Below the pieces are notes generated by a model. The model saw only the letters and a list, made by a program, of their open reading frames with translations. It did not search any database and was not told the DNA's origin. 64,000 nt of DNA from Lepidodermella squamata (lineage: Eukaryota; Gastrotricha): contig JBLDXI010000004.1 of assembly GCA_047495785.1 (NCBI GenBank), positions 1,302,001 to 1,366,000 of the forward strand. The letters run 5' to 3'. Positions 1 to 11,910 of the stretch are shown here, in pieces (position 1 is the stretch's first letter; every line of letters starts with the position of its first letter). Position numbers and translations under genes: made by a program.

Positions 1-397
1 CGGGAAGAGTTGGATGAATGGCAAATGTTCAAGTTTGAAGTAATCTTTTGCGCAGAGAGGGCTGATTAAGTTTATATCAATTCCTTAAATGAACCGAATC
101 CGAAAGCAACGCCTTTGCGGGCTATTTTTTAAGGTGGGCTGTGCTCTTGTTCCTACCTACCAGTAATTTATTCACCGCGGCATCATTATCTCTCTGTCGT
201 GCTGGTTGTTCGATATTTCTGTCTCATTTCTCGTTCGCGTTGTAAAACACCTCTGAGATTTGTAATTTGTACGTGGCCGAGTTATCAACGATGTGGAAGA
301 GGTTATTTCAACCTTCAGTTCAAACTCTGCCATATAACTCTAGTCATAAATAAATTGTATTATCCATCTTCTTGTTCGGGCAAGTTAATTTTTCTAA
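1..397. other. No gene seen
   Basis: No reading frame with domain content, splice pattern or repeat structure is visible here. It may be the outer part of the mobile element that follows. Confidence 0.4.
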
Positions 398-1265
398 TCA
401 TTCTTTTAAGGTGACATGATTCCACGGAATTACTTTGATTAGAATACAAAAAATATTTAAGGCGGTTTCTAGGGATCGTCGAGCCTCCTCGGCAGTAGGC
501 GGTTGCACTGCGGCAGCTTCTTCGGTCGCGTTCGAGGCGAACTCGTATTCCTCGCGTACGACTTCGACGACGCTGTTGATAGAGTTTTCGTCTTGAATCG
601 AGTCTTCGGCCGCCACCTCAACATCAGCATTGAGCCACGCCAATGTCGCGGCCTCGTTATCGGCCATAGGGAAAAGCGCGCCGATGGCCAAAGGGAGTCG
701 GTCAAGCCCGTCGTTTCCGTCCTGACCGTCCTGACCTTGTTCTAACAGTTCTTCACCAACGATGCTTTCGATGATGGGGTTCGCCTGGTCTGCGAAACAC
801 TGGCCCAAAGTTTTGTCCCAGCATTTCGTATTGGTGGCCGAATTTTTCAAGAGGTTGAAAGCTTCGCCGATCAATTCGCATGCGTCCTTGAGGCTTAGTA
901 ATTTGAACCTGGCCCAGAAAGTGGTGAAGCTGGGCTCCTCGTCCTCGCCAATCAGGTGATCCATCAGCAACCGGCGGTAATCGGCTTTGAACTTGGCGAT
1001 GGAACCGCCGTCCAATGGCTGGGCGATGCTGGTAGTGTTCGGAGGCAGGAAAAGGCATTTGATGTTGCCAGCAGGTGTTGACAGGCTTTCAACAAGACAA
1101 ACAAAAGGAAGTTATGACGGAACAGATACATACCTTCATACGCGAAACCGTCGCGGGATCAACGTTAAGCTCGTTTGCCGGCTGCATCCTGTTTTTCTCC
1201 CCACTTCTCAATGCCTGCATAGCTGTAACCTGAGTCTTCAAATTAATGCTTCTTCCTCGTGCCAT
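398..1265 (-). pseudogene. Tigger/pogo-type DDE transposase, internally deleted
   Basis: Two blocks of a CENP-B/Tigger-like transposase lie next to each other on the minus strand. The first, starting at the ATG at 1265, reads MARGRSINLKTQVTAMQAL and then ELNVDPATVSRMK, the N-terminal helix-turn-helix seen in pogo/Tigger/CENP-B proteins. After a short GT-AG-like gap (about 1130-1085) the second block reads LFLPPNTTSIAQPLDGG and FKADYRR, then a CWDKT motif. This is the C-terminal end of the DDE_1 transposase, where LPPNTTS..QPLD is diagnostic. The second DNA-binding helix-turn-helix and most of the DDE core, about 250 residues, are missing between the blocks. The C-terminal block stays open to 398 and has an acidic tail. 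Either the core was deleted or it would be removed by splicing of a longer element elsewhere. I infer a non-autonomous derivative. I did not find convincing terminal inverted repeats. Confidence 0.75.
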
Positions 1266-2455
1266 TAGATACAACAGATTTCGGGGCTTGTGTCACGCTC
1301 ATGATTTCCAAAAAATTCAAAAAAATTTGGTATAGGTATTTATTGTAAAATCTAAAAGCGAAAGAAGCCGATAGCTAGCCATTTTAATTCATAAAACGAA
1401 TCTGCAAACAACAAACCAGACTTTCAAATAGAAAAATTTTGGCAGAGCCTTCGGCCGCCCCTCGGGATGTTGCAATATTCAAAGTCAAAATTAAAAATTA
1501 AAAATGAGGAATTAGTATCCGGAAACCTGTAGTCGAGGTCGTCAAGTAGATCTGAGGGACGTTTTGGCATAATTCAACATGAAACTCGTTACAGGTAATC
1601 AGAGGAAAAATCATAAGTAAAATTGAAACACATGAAAATTGATTTAAAAAAACATATTTTAATAGCTGCATTAAAAGAAAGAAGAATGAGTAGGTTATTC
1701 CGATAATTTCAATGATTGCGCAACACGATAACTGGGTCAGACAGACAATTCGAAGTTAAAAAAATCGAAAAAATCTACACATCTATAAATTTCCTTGCAA
1801 AATAAATCATCTTCAGTTTCATTCGGCCCAAAAATGTCTTCATCCAGCTGTCTAAGGGCCGCTAACAGCCTTCAAGTGAACTCTGGTCTATGTAAGATTG
1901 GTTTATGAGCGAGTAAGGTGATATAAGAATTCGGAATAGCTTATTAAATGACAAATAATCATCATATGTAATTTTTAAGCTGGCCCACGAGCTGCAAAAA
2001 TCGCAAATTATTGATTACTTCATAAACTACATAAAATCATTGCCATTTTTTTCATAGCCTGCTCGTATTTCTATAACTCCTGAATAACTGTGAAGAGGTG
2101 GTTAGTAATTTCTACAATTAATGTTAGAAGACGAGAGAAACAACATTTCAAACGTAGTAATAACAGGCAAAACTTGGGCAATTGTGGAAGAATGAAAAAA
2201 CACGAACTGCGGGAAAGAAAGTTCTAATTTTATCACTGTTGCGTAACTGCATTTTTTGAGACGACTTCACGCAGTGATCATTCAGCAAAGTGTTTATCGT
2301 CCACTCCGATGGAACTGAAAACAACTTGAAACACGTGTCATTGGGTTGGCAAGAACGCTATTTTTTCCCATTTTCACACATAAATTTTTTAATTCATCGG
2401 AGAATTATTTTTTAATTAATTAAAAAATTACAACTAATTTATTTTGGTTATACGA
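1266..2455. other. Intergenic, AT-rich
   Basis: No gene or clear repeat is visible in this 1.2 kb. Confidence 0.4.
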
Positions 2456-2686
2456 CAAGCGACAAGTGAGCCCAAGACAAAATAATCCCGACAAAATAGC
2501 CACGACAAAATAGACCGGACTGGCTATCCCAAAAACAAAATAGCCCGTGACAATTCGTCCCGAATAAAAATTATTTTTCTCCGCGACAATTCATTCGCGA
2601 CTTTTTGGCCCGAAATATTAATTAATCCAGCGACAATTAAACACGCGACATTCTAACACACGACTCATTAGCGCGATAACACTGCT
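2456..2686. repeat. Array of a CGACAAAATAGCCC-like motif
   Basis: A 14-15-nt motif, CGACAAAATAGCCC and degenerate forms ending CGACAATTC or CGACATTC, is repeated about ten times. It resembles the terminal arrays of the element at 39.3-40.25 kb, whose motif is CGACACTTGCGCCC. I read it as one end of a related DNA element. The other end is not visible nearby. Confidence 0.55.
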
Positions 2687-3076
2687 TACTGTATATCTAC
2701 TAATTTTCGGTGGTCATCAATTTTCGGTTTTGGAGATTTCGGACCTGTACTTTTAATTTCGGTGGATTTGAATTCGGTTCGAGAGTAGATCCTGAGAAAA
2801 AGATTCGAAATTAGTCACATAAAAATTGATTTCAGTGCTTCGATTCAGTGCGTCAATATCTGCTGCTTGCAATATCCTTACTACCTAAAATTGCAGGTAA
2901 CACAATTTTGTCACATTTTACCCTACTTTACCATGATAAAGCTGTATCGTAGAAAAGAAAAATAAATTGGCCGAATATATTTTCGGTGATTTTGAATTCG
3001 GGGTTTCCCCAAAAACACCGAATTCAAAGATCAAACCGAAAATTAGTGACCACCGAAAATTAGTAGATATACAGTA
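2687..3076. mobile_element. MITE with long terminal inverted repeats
   Basis: The 5' end begins TACTGTATATCTACTAATTT and continues CGGTGGTCA. The 3' end is its inverse, finishing AGTAGATATACAGTA. The inverted arms run about 90 bp, are rich in TTTTCGGT/ACCGAAAA, and include a GAATTCGG block. There is no coding capacity. No convincing target duplication is seen. Confidence 0.8.
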
Positions 3077-3183
3077 TTTGCCGCCAAGCCGAGCGATATC
3101 GCATCCAACCGGAGACTCGCCTAATGAACCCCCTCGAACAATTTCGCGCCTGAATATCAGCCTGAAGTATCAGCTAAAATATA

Positions 3184-6100
3184 TATTTAAAATTATTTTT
3201 TCCACCATGCCAACTCACTTTGACGTAGTGCCGACCGTGGCACATCTTTTAAACAATATTGTGGGTGCTAAAAAATCAATTTGACATGGTCCGCTGACCC
3301 TGGTTCGCCAACTTCCGTGTAGGGCCGTATATTGAAGTTGGCGAACCAAGTGTCAGCGAACCAAAATGACACTATCTGAAAATGTGTGCCAAGACTTGAC
3401 CATTCCAAGAATATATCATGTCACATTAGTTGACCCTTTTAATTATGTGCTAAGATGAAGGAACAAGCTTTATTTAAAGCAACTAATTTAATAAAGTGCT
3501 GGGCGAATCAAGTTAGTTTTTAGGTTCGATAGACTGGTAATGCTGGGAATGGAAGTAGACGTAGAGTAGCGGCTTCAATCCGAGATGCTGCTCGCCATGC
3601 ATCCACGTGTTACCGTCAGCGTGGTGGAGCTCCACGGAAACCTGGAAGAGCTCACAGCAAGCTGCGATTGCCTCTTCCCCGGCCCAGAAGCCAACTTGGC
3701 GTAGATTTTCGACTAAATGGCACATTTTTCGGTCAGAAATTGGAAAGGTACAAATTTAGAACTCACGGTAGCGCTCCATTTCCTCGACCATATCCTCCGG
3801 ATCGTCTTCAGGGCTATGGCAAACGTCGCGAGCGCGAACGCCCGCCATGAAATCGAAGAGTTTAACGCGGTTAGCGAGATAATATTCGTAGACTTTTTGT
3901 CGCAACGTGACATGAGTCTCGTGAATGTCGGCCTTTCGCAGTTGATGTGCCAGGGACCAAAAAATACAGTCACCCAGCCCAGGAATTCTATAAACGACGA
4001 AGTTTTCAAGGCCAGCTGGCTTTCGACCTCGTTGCTTCACGATTTCATCGAGATTTTGCGGGCTGTACGAATCGTCAACTTTGAGCCTATATTAGCAATA
4101 TAACACTTTAATTAGCCGAGATAACTTGAAAAGTCAGACTAACAGCTTTGCAGAAATGGCCTCTTCAGATGTGGCTTTAGCAGGCCGACCACGACGTTTA
4201 GCAGGGCGAATCGGAGGGCTTGGCTCCGACGGAACAGGCTGAACAGGCGGAAACGTAGCCTACGCGAAAAATAGCAATGAAATGATAAGACTGAAGTTTG
4301 CTTCGTGAAACTTGCCTCGTTAGTAGATGGACGATGAGGAATCTGTTAAAAACAGATCGGGGCTGACAGAGGAAACGGCGGCGATAGGCACTTTCGTCTT
4401 CGGGTAATAGAGAGGTACGTTTCGACCAATGGACGGTTTCCACTTGCCCTCAAGGCTTTCGATGGCTCTCCGTTTGTTGGCAGTCTTAACTGCTTTGCTA
4501 ATTAGTCGCTTCGCCAGTTTCTTCGAAAGCTTCGCGTCATTGTACGCCTCCATGAGTTTGCCCTTCGCTGCTTCCTTGACTTCTCGAACAACTTGGGCAG
4601 GTTGTAGCCACCGTTTGTTCCGCAGCCAGCTTTTGAAGTTCTTGATAAGAGACTCCGTACCAGCCTGGCTAACACGACCAGTCTTGGACGTAGGAAAGCA
4701 TGCCATAATGAATCCGGCAGACCATAGCGGAAATAATGCGAAGAACTGCGGCTTTTTGAGCAATATTTCAATCGCTGGAAGGCAAAAAACCTCGTTCTTC
4801 GGTCCATTTTTGTTGTTGATAGTTGAAGCATGACTGACGAAGATCTTGTCCTTGCAGCGAGCGAATTGCCGGGAGAACGGAGACTTTTTCGCATAGCTTT
4901 CCTTGAACCCTTCGTACTCAGCATTTTCGTCATCATTCTCTTCCTACATTTCCTCTTCAACCAATGCTTCAACGTCAGGAAAACTTGAATCGTCACCTGA
5001 TCGCTTTTTGTCCCACCATGAGTCATCAAGGAAAGAACGAGCATCTTTTACTGCCGAACTTTCGTGCGAAGCTGCCAGCACAATCACCATTTTCTTCCAA
5101 ATTTGGAATACCTCGGTTCGAGAAGTCGCAGCCTGCAGCGATCCAAAACACTTCAGGATGAAGCGTTTGGCGGCTTTTGACACGCCTTTCGCATTGAGCA
5201 GCCGCGATAAGTCCTTACACAAGTGATTCAAACAGAAGAAAATAGCGGTGAAAAAGAACTGGACCGAGATAGAATCTTCTTTAAAAAACTGGTAGCACTG
5301 GCTCAAATAGCGTTCGATAGGCTTTTTCAAGAAGGACAAGATGCCGTTTAACTCCGCGAAGCAGCAGTCAATCGAGAAAGCTCGTGGTTTTCGGGCCGTA
5401 GGATGAATCATCCGCAACTCGGCCCACCAGAAATCGAGGAATTCCGCAATTCTGCAGCCTCGATGGTCGGCTGAGAACATTTCTCCGATGGGATATTTTA
5501 TTGTCTCGCCAAGAGCGTTCATCAAAACCAGGACGTAGTAATATACTCGCTTCTTCGTTCGACGATCAGCTGGGCAGATTCCACCTGTTGCATCGATAGA
5601 CACCAACGAGAATCCGCGAGCACGCGCGCCAAAATAAGGGTGAAGTGATAGCCTGTACCACAGGAACATTCCGAGCGGTCGTAACTGTTGACAATGAAAT
5701 GCTAGTGAAAATGAACAGCTAAAAGTAAGGTTTCTACTCACGATCGATTTCTGCAGATACCGATCATCATCTGGAAGATTCGCCTCCTCGTCATCCAATA
5801 GATGCAAATCGATGTAGGGATCTTCATGTTGCCGGGTACCTATTAAAAAATCAATTTAGATAACTCGACAATGGAAAGAAACAACTTACCCAATCGGTTC
5901 ATAGTTGAGTGCAACTTCTGTAGCACCGGTTTGCTCGGCACTCGATCTTCATCACCTTTGGCGGCATTCAACAGCTGGCTGTGATAAAAATCAGCCGATT
6001 TGCTTCTCAACTCGGCTGTGGCCTTCACACGGTCCTGATGCTGCAACTTTCCCGGTCGCTTTGCTGCGTGCCCGGTGTGAACACCTATACAAATACAAAT

Positions 6101-7152
6101 AGCAGGTCATATGCCATAAACATTTGCAAATATTAGGCTATCATCAGCTATCTGGAACTTACCTGAAGGAGTAAAGTTGACAGTGAGGCAACCATCAAGA
6201 CTTCGTGAATATCACAGCTAAGTTTGAAAGACAAACAATCCTTTTTGCTGCAGTTGGCCGTAGCTGTCATCATCCCGCTTTCGTTGATGACGTGCGAGCC
6301 GAATTTCAAAGAGCTGGCACACGTCGGGAACTCGGGAACTTTCTCAGCCGCGTTTCGCAATTCAGTTGTCCAACCATCATCCCATTTCCAACGCTTACGC
6401 TGGCCACCCTTCTGAATTGGGACGAACGGATGGACCCCAGCCACCCGAACCTTGATCGCCGAGTCGAGCTCGTCATCATCATTCGAGCTCGTCGCCTTGT
6501 AGGGAAGCTTGTCTTTGCTGCGGCGCCAGTATTCGCAGGCCCGATGCCGGTTGTTGTAGGAATTGTGCCGGTACAATCGCAGTGCCACTTCGCCCCAAAT
6601 AGAATTCTTTTGCCGCCCTAATGCAAACTTGAGTCATTTAAGAGCAGAACAATGAGATTCAATAAACTTACAAGACCATGAGATGTCATCTGGAGCCTTG
6701 TCTAACAAGTCTTTGCAAATTTGTAGAGCCATTGCAATGAAAATTAGATGAAATGAGTATCAGCAGAGAGTTGGCTGGAAAAAGCCGCCAGCAGAAAGGC
6801 GCCATAATGTTAGGTTCAACCTTTGGAACTTCAGACATTCACGTGCAGCTATAAACGCGTGTGATGACAATTTTTACACAGATGATGCTCTTAGTTATCT
6901 AACGTAACAGCAGTGTCACATTGCACTTCCTAAAACATTAAGTCTTGGCACACATTTTCAGATAGTGTCATGGTGGTTCGCTGACACTTGGTTCGCCAAC
7001 TTCAATATACGGCCCTACACGGAAGTTGGCGAACCAGGGTCAGCGGACCATGTCAAATTGATTTTTTAGCACCCAAAATATTGTTTAAAAGATGTGCCAC
7101 GGTCGGCACTACGTCAAAGTAAGTTGGCATGGTGGAAAAATAATTTTAAATA
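3184..7152 (-). mobile_element. 4-kb DNA transposon with ~215-bp TIRs, transposase plus OTU protease
   Basis: Near-identical inverted arms lie at 3184-3400 and 6943-7152. From the outside inward they carry the words GACGTAGTGCCGACCGTGG, GGTCCGCTGACCCTGG, TTCGCCAACTTCCGTG and TGAAGTTGGCGAACCAAG. The last two are inverted copies of one motif, so each arm contains its own small palindrome. All coding content between the arms is on the minus strand and belongs to one spliced transposase-like gene, described separately. The high arm identity suggests fairly recent activity. No target duplication could be fixed. Confidence 0.85.
3513..6732 (-). pseudogene. Transposase with C-terminal AT-hook and OTU cysteine protease, one nonsense codon
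   Basis: Exons on the minus strand: 6672-6732, 6163-6617, 5890-6084, 5742-5839, 4320-5701, 4144-4259, 3767-4086 and 3513-3712; the splice site after the 4320 block is unsure. The large exon has SIDATGGI (first Asp), EMFSADHRG and SIDCCFAELNG (second Asp), then SQAGTESLIKNFKSW. This resembles MULE-like DDE transposases, but I cannot assign a superfamily. An in-frame TAG at 4944-4946 interrupts it; the frame continues unchanged afterwards. The next exon holds an AT-hook, KRRGRPAK. The last two exons encode an OTU domain: PGLGDCIFWSLAHQL holds the catalytic Asp-Cys, and YFHSQHYQSI the catalytic His. OTU enzymes are cysteine proteases, usually deubiquitinases. The triad residues are intact. Without the stop the frame would otherwise read through, so the break looks recent. 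Confidence 0.8.
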
Positions 7153-7877
7153 TGGTTCGCTAAGGTCCGAAAGTATTGGACCGCCAACTTCAGACACGTG
7201 CTTAATTGATGTTTCTAACAGAATGAGTGAGCATTTCTAAAAATAGAAGCAAATAATTTACGCTCAGGGTGCGAAGTACAGGGGTGCTGGGGTGTCGCGA
7301 CACCCCAGCTCGGTCTGGCGGGAGAAAATGTTAAAATTTAATTGTGTGTGAGTTGTGAAATCCATTATAGAAACCAAAGTAATTAGAGAACACTCATTGT
7401 GAGGACGATGGATGCCGAGTTTTTAAGCAATTTCCGGCTATTCCTGACACTAAAATCGCCAAAAATATCGTCATCGAAAGCTCGCTGCGCTCGCCTCCGG
7501 GTCTAAGGTTGTATAGGGGATTATGCAACGGTGGCTAATTCAAGGTTCGACTATCGACCCTACTTGTAGTTGCATAGAAACCATTTATTTGAACAATGCT
7601 CCGCATCATCTCACTTATATAATTGCCTTGCCATTTTTTATGAGATTTCAGACCCTCCTTCGGGGTGAATTTTAAAAAATTTCCCGCTTCGCTCGTATGT
7701 ATGGCCTAAATTACTGGTAATGTTCAGATATGCAGCACTTTATTCTCAATCCTGTCAGTTCCAGCATTGCTTATCAGCGTCTTGAATTGATTGTTACCGA
7801 AATGGAATTTGTCGAAGACAAGATCGTACATCTTTCTCAATTTTTGGATTTCGAGCTGTAAGATAGCAGATAAATTT
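7153..7877. other. Intergenic with a 22-bp perfect palindrome
   Basis: No gene is seen. A perfect palindrome at 7287-7308 has arms CTGGGGTGTCG and the inverse. It lies in sequence that resembles one end of the hAT-like MITE family (CAGGGTGCGA at about 7265, then AGCTCGGTCTGGC). Confidence 0.45.
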
Positions 7878-7879
7878 CA

Positions 7880-7975
7880 GGGCGGTACGGCGACAAAACA
7901 GCAACTTCGCAGAACAGCAAATGCGGCAAAACAGCAGATTTTATATTTTGCGACAAAACAGCAAAAACTTACAAT
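7880..7975. repeat. Short array of GCGACAAAACAGCA
   Basis: Four to five copies of (G)CGACAAAACAGCA with variants occupy about 95 bp. The motif is close in form to the CGACA-type arrays at 2.46 kb and 39.3 kb. It is probably a remnant of the same class of element. Confidence 0.5.
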
Positions 7976-9119
7976 GCAAAAGATGCATCCAGCATGGCTA
8001 ATGGATCTGGCGCAATCTATGGCTAAGAACATGACATCCGATTTAGATCCCGTGATCTTCATGCAGGATCAGTGAACTTCAATTGCATGCAAAAAATTAA
8101 TTAATCTGCATTAATTAATCTTCTCATTATTATCCTTTTTTCTGCCATTATCCTTTTTTCTGCCATTCACTTAATACACCAGAAAAAATATCACCCTAAT
8201 TTATCTACCAAAAGCATGACTTTAGTTTCGGTATCTGAATTCATGGGAAAAAAAGTTGGAAACAAATTGGTGGGCCCTAACTTATATTCAAATATTCTTG
8301 AAGTGCTCAATTCCTGCCCCCAATTTATAATCGTCGCATTTACACTAGACTACCCATAATTATCCAAGTTAATTACTTTCACTGTTACGCAATTAACGGC
8401 TTACGAGTCACGCTGTATTTGAAAATTCAATTGAAATTAGTTTGGGCTCCTGCTTGGACAATAAAATGGAACGCTCAACGAAACCCACTAAAATAATTAG
8501 AATATCTCGAAACTATCAATATTTTCTCTTTTTTTTTAATTTTCCAGGTATTTTTCCGAATTACAATGCAGGCTGTCTTGCAACTGCGACAGTGACGCGA
8601 TTCGTTGCATAATTCATTTAAGGAGGATTTTCGCAACATTTAAGAATTGTTATAATTGCGAAATCGATCATTTATATTTACCAGAGAATTTTATGGTTCA
8701 CGTGCCAGGCAACGATGTGATCGCAAAATTGCGATTAACTGATGCCGCAAAGTTTTAGTTTAAAACCGCCTTGCAGTGACTACGGAACAGGGCTCATAAA
8801 AAATTCAAACAAAAATAAAAACAGCGCTCATTTGAGTTAAAGTAAGAATGATGACGCAACAGCCAAAGTAATTAACATCGATAATTACGAAGTAGCTCGT
8901 GTAAATGCGACGAATAATATTGGAAACTGTAACAATTAAAAACTAGGAAATTACGAAATAACGAGAAACTCTAGAAACTCAGAACGCCGCGTTGATTGCG
9001 CAACAACTCTCACGTTGAAACAATTTCGGAATAAAATTTAATCTTATGCACACTGAAATTTTTCGAGGCGAAGTTTTAGCATTTTAGCACAAGTTCCATA
9101 ATCTATATATTCTTCTGAT
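7976..9119. other. Intergenic, no gene seen
   Basis: The stretch is AT-rich with no supported exon. CTTCATGCAGGATCAGTGAA at about 8058 recurs with changes at about 23758, so a dispersed repeat is present. Confidence 0.4.
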
Positions 9120-10703
9120 ATGGCATACTTTGCTGTTGATGCGGCGATAGCCGACTGTTCGGAGCTGGAGCCCGACGATAAACAGTCGTTGGTCAGCCGC
9201 ATGAAAGGTTTTATTGTTATTTTTTCAGTTTTTTCCGACTAAATCCAAAATCCACAATGGATTCCAGAGCCAAACTTTGGATCAAACTACTGAAGCGAGC
9301 CGATTAAAGATGTATCATGAACCCATGGCGATTCCATTGCAAGGAAATTTTCAAAAAATTTTAAATGATTTAATAAATATATTTAAGTTTTTTGAAAATG
9401 ACTGCCGGAAGGTAAAATTAATTATACCATTTTAGTTATTTTTCCCTCTCATTAATTAATCAAATTGTCGAATATTATCGAAAATAATTTAAGGCCACTC
9501 TGACGATTAAATTGGCAGTAGCCTTCTGGAAATTGTACTCTGGAAATTTTATCCCCCTTAAAGAATACAATACAGAAATTTGAACTATAATTTTCAGAAA
9601 AATTCAACAAATTCCATTAATAGTTTTCAAGTATGTCTCTTATTAATGGGATTAAAAAGTCTGGAGAAATTTGTTCCAACCGAGTAAAATACCGAAAATA
9701 ACCGAACCAGTTACCATCGGGGTTTTCCCCGGTAGAAATTTTTTATTTTTTTTCAGTTAAATCACGGATAAGAGATGTCTATATACGATTGCTACCGTAG
9801 TTTTTCCGTGGCACTACGGTAAAACTACGGAAAAACTACAGCAAGTACTACGATAGAACTACGGAAAAAAAAGTTGCGGAACTATTTTCTAATTTGGTAA
9901 CTCTTTGTAGGAAATTCAAATAATTTTTTCAAATTTACCCTATACCGAGAGAAAAGTCTGACTTTTCTCTGCGATTCAACTGAAGAAATGAAAAATTTAC
10001 CTGAGAAAACCGGTAAAATCCCTACGGTAACTGGTTCGGTAATTTTCGGTATTTTACCCCGTTGGACAAAATTTCTCCAGATTTTTTAATTCTTTTTACA
10101 ACTGGCATACTTGATTACCATTGCCGTAATTTTTGAATTTTTCTAAATATTTTCTGGCCGTTAGATTTGAATTGGTCTCTCATTTTAGAGTTTCTGAACC
10201 ATTTTCTGTGTATTTTCTTTGCTTGCGGTATTCATGGGACACGCTGTAATATGTAATATTCTCTCGGGAGGTTACTTTTAAAAAATTAGGTGAATTTCAT
10301 TCAAATTTTTTAATTAAAGAATAGTTGCTAAACTTCTAGTACATAAGTGTACTAAAATTCTAGGTAGTCATTGTACTAAACTTTTGTATGGCAATTCACA
10401 GAAATAGTTGACCTTTCGACATCAGCCAATCGGGTTGTAGCGCTAAGTAATAAGAGCCTGAATAACATTTCACCAACAATATTTTCAGAATTTTTGATCA
10501 AGGAAACTCCGCTATGATTAATGAGGTTTTAACAAGTGTTTTTTCTCTTTTCAGTCAAGCCCGAGCTGCGGAAAATCATTCTAGATGGGAAACAAGAGTG
10601 TATTGACGATATTATGCTCGTGTTCTATAAAATCGCGAGACAGCAGACCGACGGATATAAGGCACGCGATTATGAGATTACGCAATCAAACCTCAAAAAG
10701 TAA
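9120..10703 (+). CDS. Small two-exon gene, 78 residues, unknown function
   Basis: Exon 1 (9120-9207) begins MAYFAVDAAIADCSELEPDD and ends in phase 1 at a GT donor. Exon 2 (10555-10703) follows TTTTCAG and completes V-KPELRKIILDGKQE, then CIDDIMLVFYKIARQQTDGY, and stops at TAA 10701-10703, beside AAATAAAT. The phases match across the 1.35-kb intron, and the protein is acidic and soluble with no signal peptide. The intron carries a MITE. I do not recognise the family. It lies 200 bp upstream of lectin-family gene 1. A decayed copy of its last exon lies just upstream of gene 4 (about 34.0 kb), so the two genes were duplicated as a unit. Further upstream exons cannot be excluded. Confidence 0.6.
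9590..10165. mobile_element. MITE in the intron of the small gene
   Basis: Inverted arms of about 130 bp face each other at 9590-9735 and 10005-10165. The left arm reads GTCTGGAGAAATTTGTTCC, AAAATACCGAAAATAACCGA and ACCAGTTACC; the right arm is its inverse. The centre carries the motif ACTACGG(A)AAAACTACG. It has no coding capacity. Confidence 0.8.
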
Positions 10704-10796
10704 AAAATAAATCGCCGGCAACTTGTGCTTTGTGCTTCTACTGAACAATTGCGAATAGAAAGCGTAAAGCGTGCGTCAACCTATATTTTGCACTAT

Positions 10797-10804
10797 TATA
10801 TAAG
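10797..10804 (+). promoter_or_regulatory. Candidate TATA box of lectin-family gene 1
   Basis: TATATAAG lies about 110 bp before the gene 1 ATG. The surrounding block, GG.GCTGCCATCC then AAATTTTCATTCA, is conserved upstream of gene 4 (34156 onward), where the box reads TTAAATAC. Conservation between paralogs is the evidence. No transcript data are available. Confidence 0.45.
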
Positions 10805-10971
10805 GTGCTGCCATCCAAATTTTCATTCATTAAATTTTTCACTAAAAATTGTGAACTTTTTTTTGCAAATTCCATTTAATTTTTTTGTCAAGTTTCGGGC
10901 GATCAAATGGTTGCGTATCACGTAGCTATGCTGGTGGCTCTGCTGATGCTAGTGTCAAGCGATGTTGCTTT

Positions 10972-11910
10972 CAGAGTTTTGGTCTGGTCTTTCTAAAGTA
11001 TACCAAACCTATACCAATACCAATACCAATACCGGTCCGAGACCGGTTTGGCCGTAATAAAGGTGATGGTATGGTCTACGGTATAGCTTAAGGCGGTCTG
11101 GTATGGTCTTCCGATGTCGGTATTTGCAAAAAAATCGAAAAGCGCTTCAGCAAGCGATGTAATCCACCTGGCACAACGTGGCGTCTTTGCAGTACACGCT
11201 ACTAGTCAGGTTAAAACGCACATATGTATATTCGCAACAACATGTATATTATTCCAAAGATAAAAATTATTCTGATCATACCGTGCTATACCAAATAATT
11301 GCGCGCGCGTTGAAACATCAACTATCTAACGCTGCGGAATTTTGAAAAACAAATTAGATATTCTGAATCAGCGCAAAAAGTTGGTCTAGAGTGCATGATT
11401 GCGCATGCTTATATTCCAAATTAGGAAAGATATAGAGGAATGAAAAATGCTACTTTTGTGAGCGCGGGCGCGCGTGCACGTCGAAATCAACGCTCACGCG
11501 CATGTGCGCGCGACATCCTTTCAGTACAAGGTGCGCAGTTGTGAGCGGCAAGGCCGCGCGCGGTCAGTCACACGCACACACACACGCGCGCGCCGCGCTC
11601 CGTTCATATTTGCCTCTCAATTTCTTACTCATTTTGACAGATAATTGTGCGCAAATTTGCAAACTAGCCTAACTTTTTGCGCTGATTCGAAATATCTAAT
11701 TTGTTTTTCAAAATTCCGCAGCGTTAAAAAGTTGATGTTTCAACGCGCGCGCAATTATTTGGTATAGGTTTTTGGTATTGGTATTGGTATTGGTATTGGT
11801 ATTTGCCTCTTCGAAACGTAACGATAGCGGTAGTTGGTATAGCACACATTTTTATCTGGTATGGTAGTGGTTTGGTCTTTACTTTTAAATTTGAAAAGAC
11901 CAAAACTCTG
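10972..11910. mobile_element. hAT-type non-autonomous element in exon 1 of gene 1
   Basis: Terminal inverted repeats read CAGAGTTTTGGTCTGGTCTT and the inverse GACCAAAACTCTG. An 8-bp target duplication GTTGCTTT lies at 10964-10971 and 11911-11918. CAG.G termini with an 8-bp duplication are the hAT superfamily signature. Subterminal arrays of ACCAATACCAATACC and the inverse GGTATTGGTATTGG lie inside each end. A second inverted-repeat element is nested in the middle. Confidence 0.92.
11286..11767. mobile_element. Inverted-repeat element nested in the hAT-type element
   Basis: Arms of about 105 bp begin CTATACCAAATAATTGCGCG and end with the inverse. They include GCTGCGGAATTTTGAAAAAC and CAGCGCAAAAAGTT. 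The loop is rich in alternating CG/CA runs such as CACACGCGCGCG. It has no coding capacity. Confidence 0.8.

Noticed and set aside
2456-2686. Regular short repeats that might suggest a CRISPR array
   Set aside because: Spacing is only a few bases, units are degenerate, there are no cas genes and the DNA is animal nuclear; it fits transposon-end arrays.
4429-5226. Plus-strand open frames inside the OTU element
   Set aside because: They overlap the minus-strand transposase and show no domain or splice pattern.
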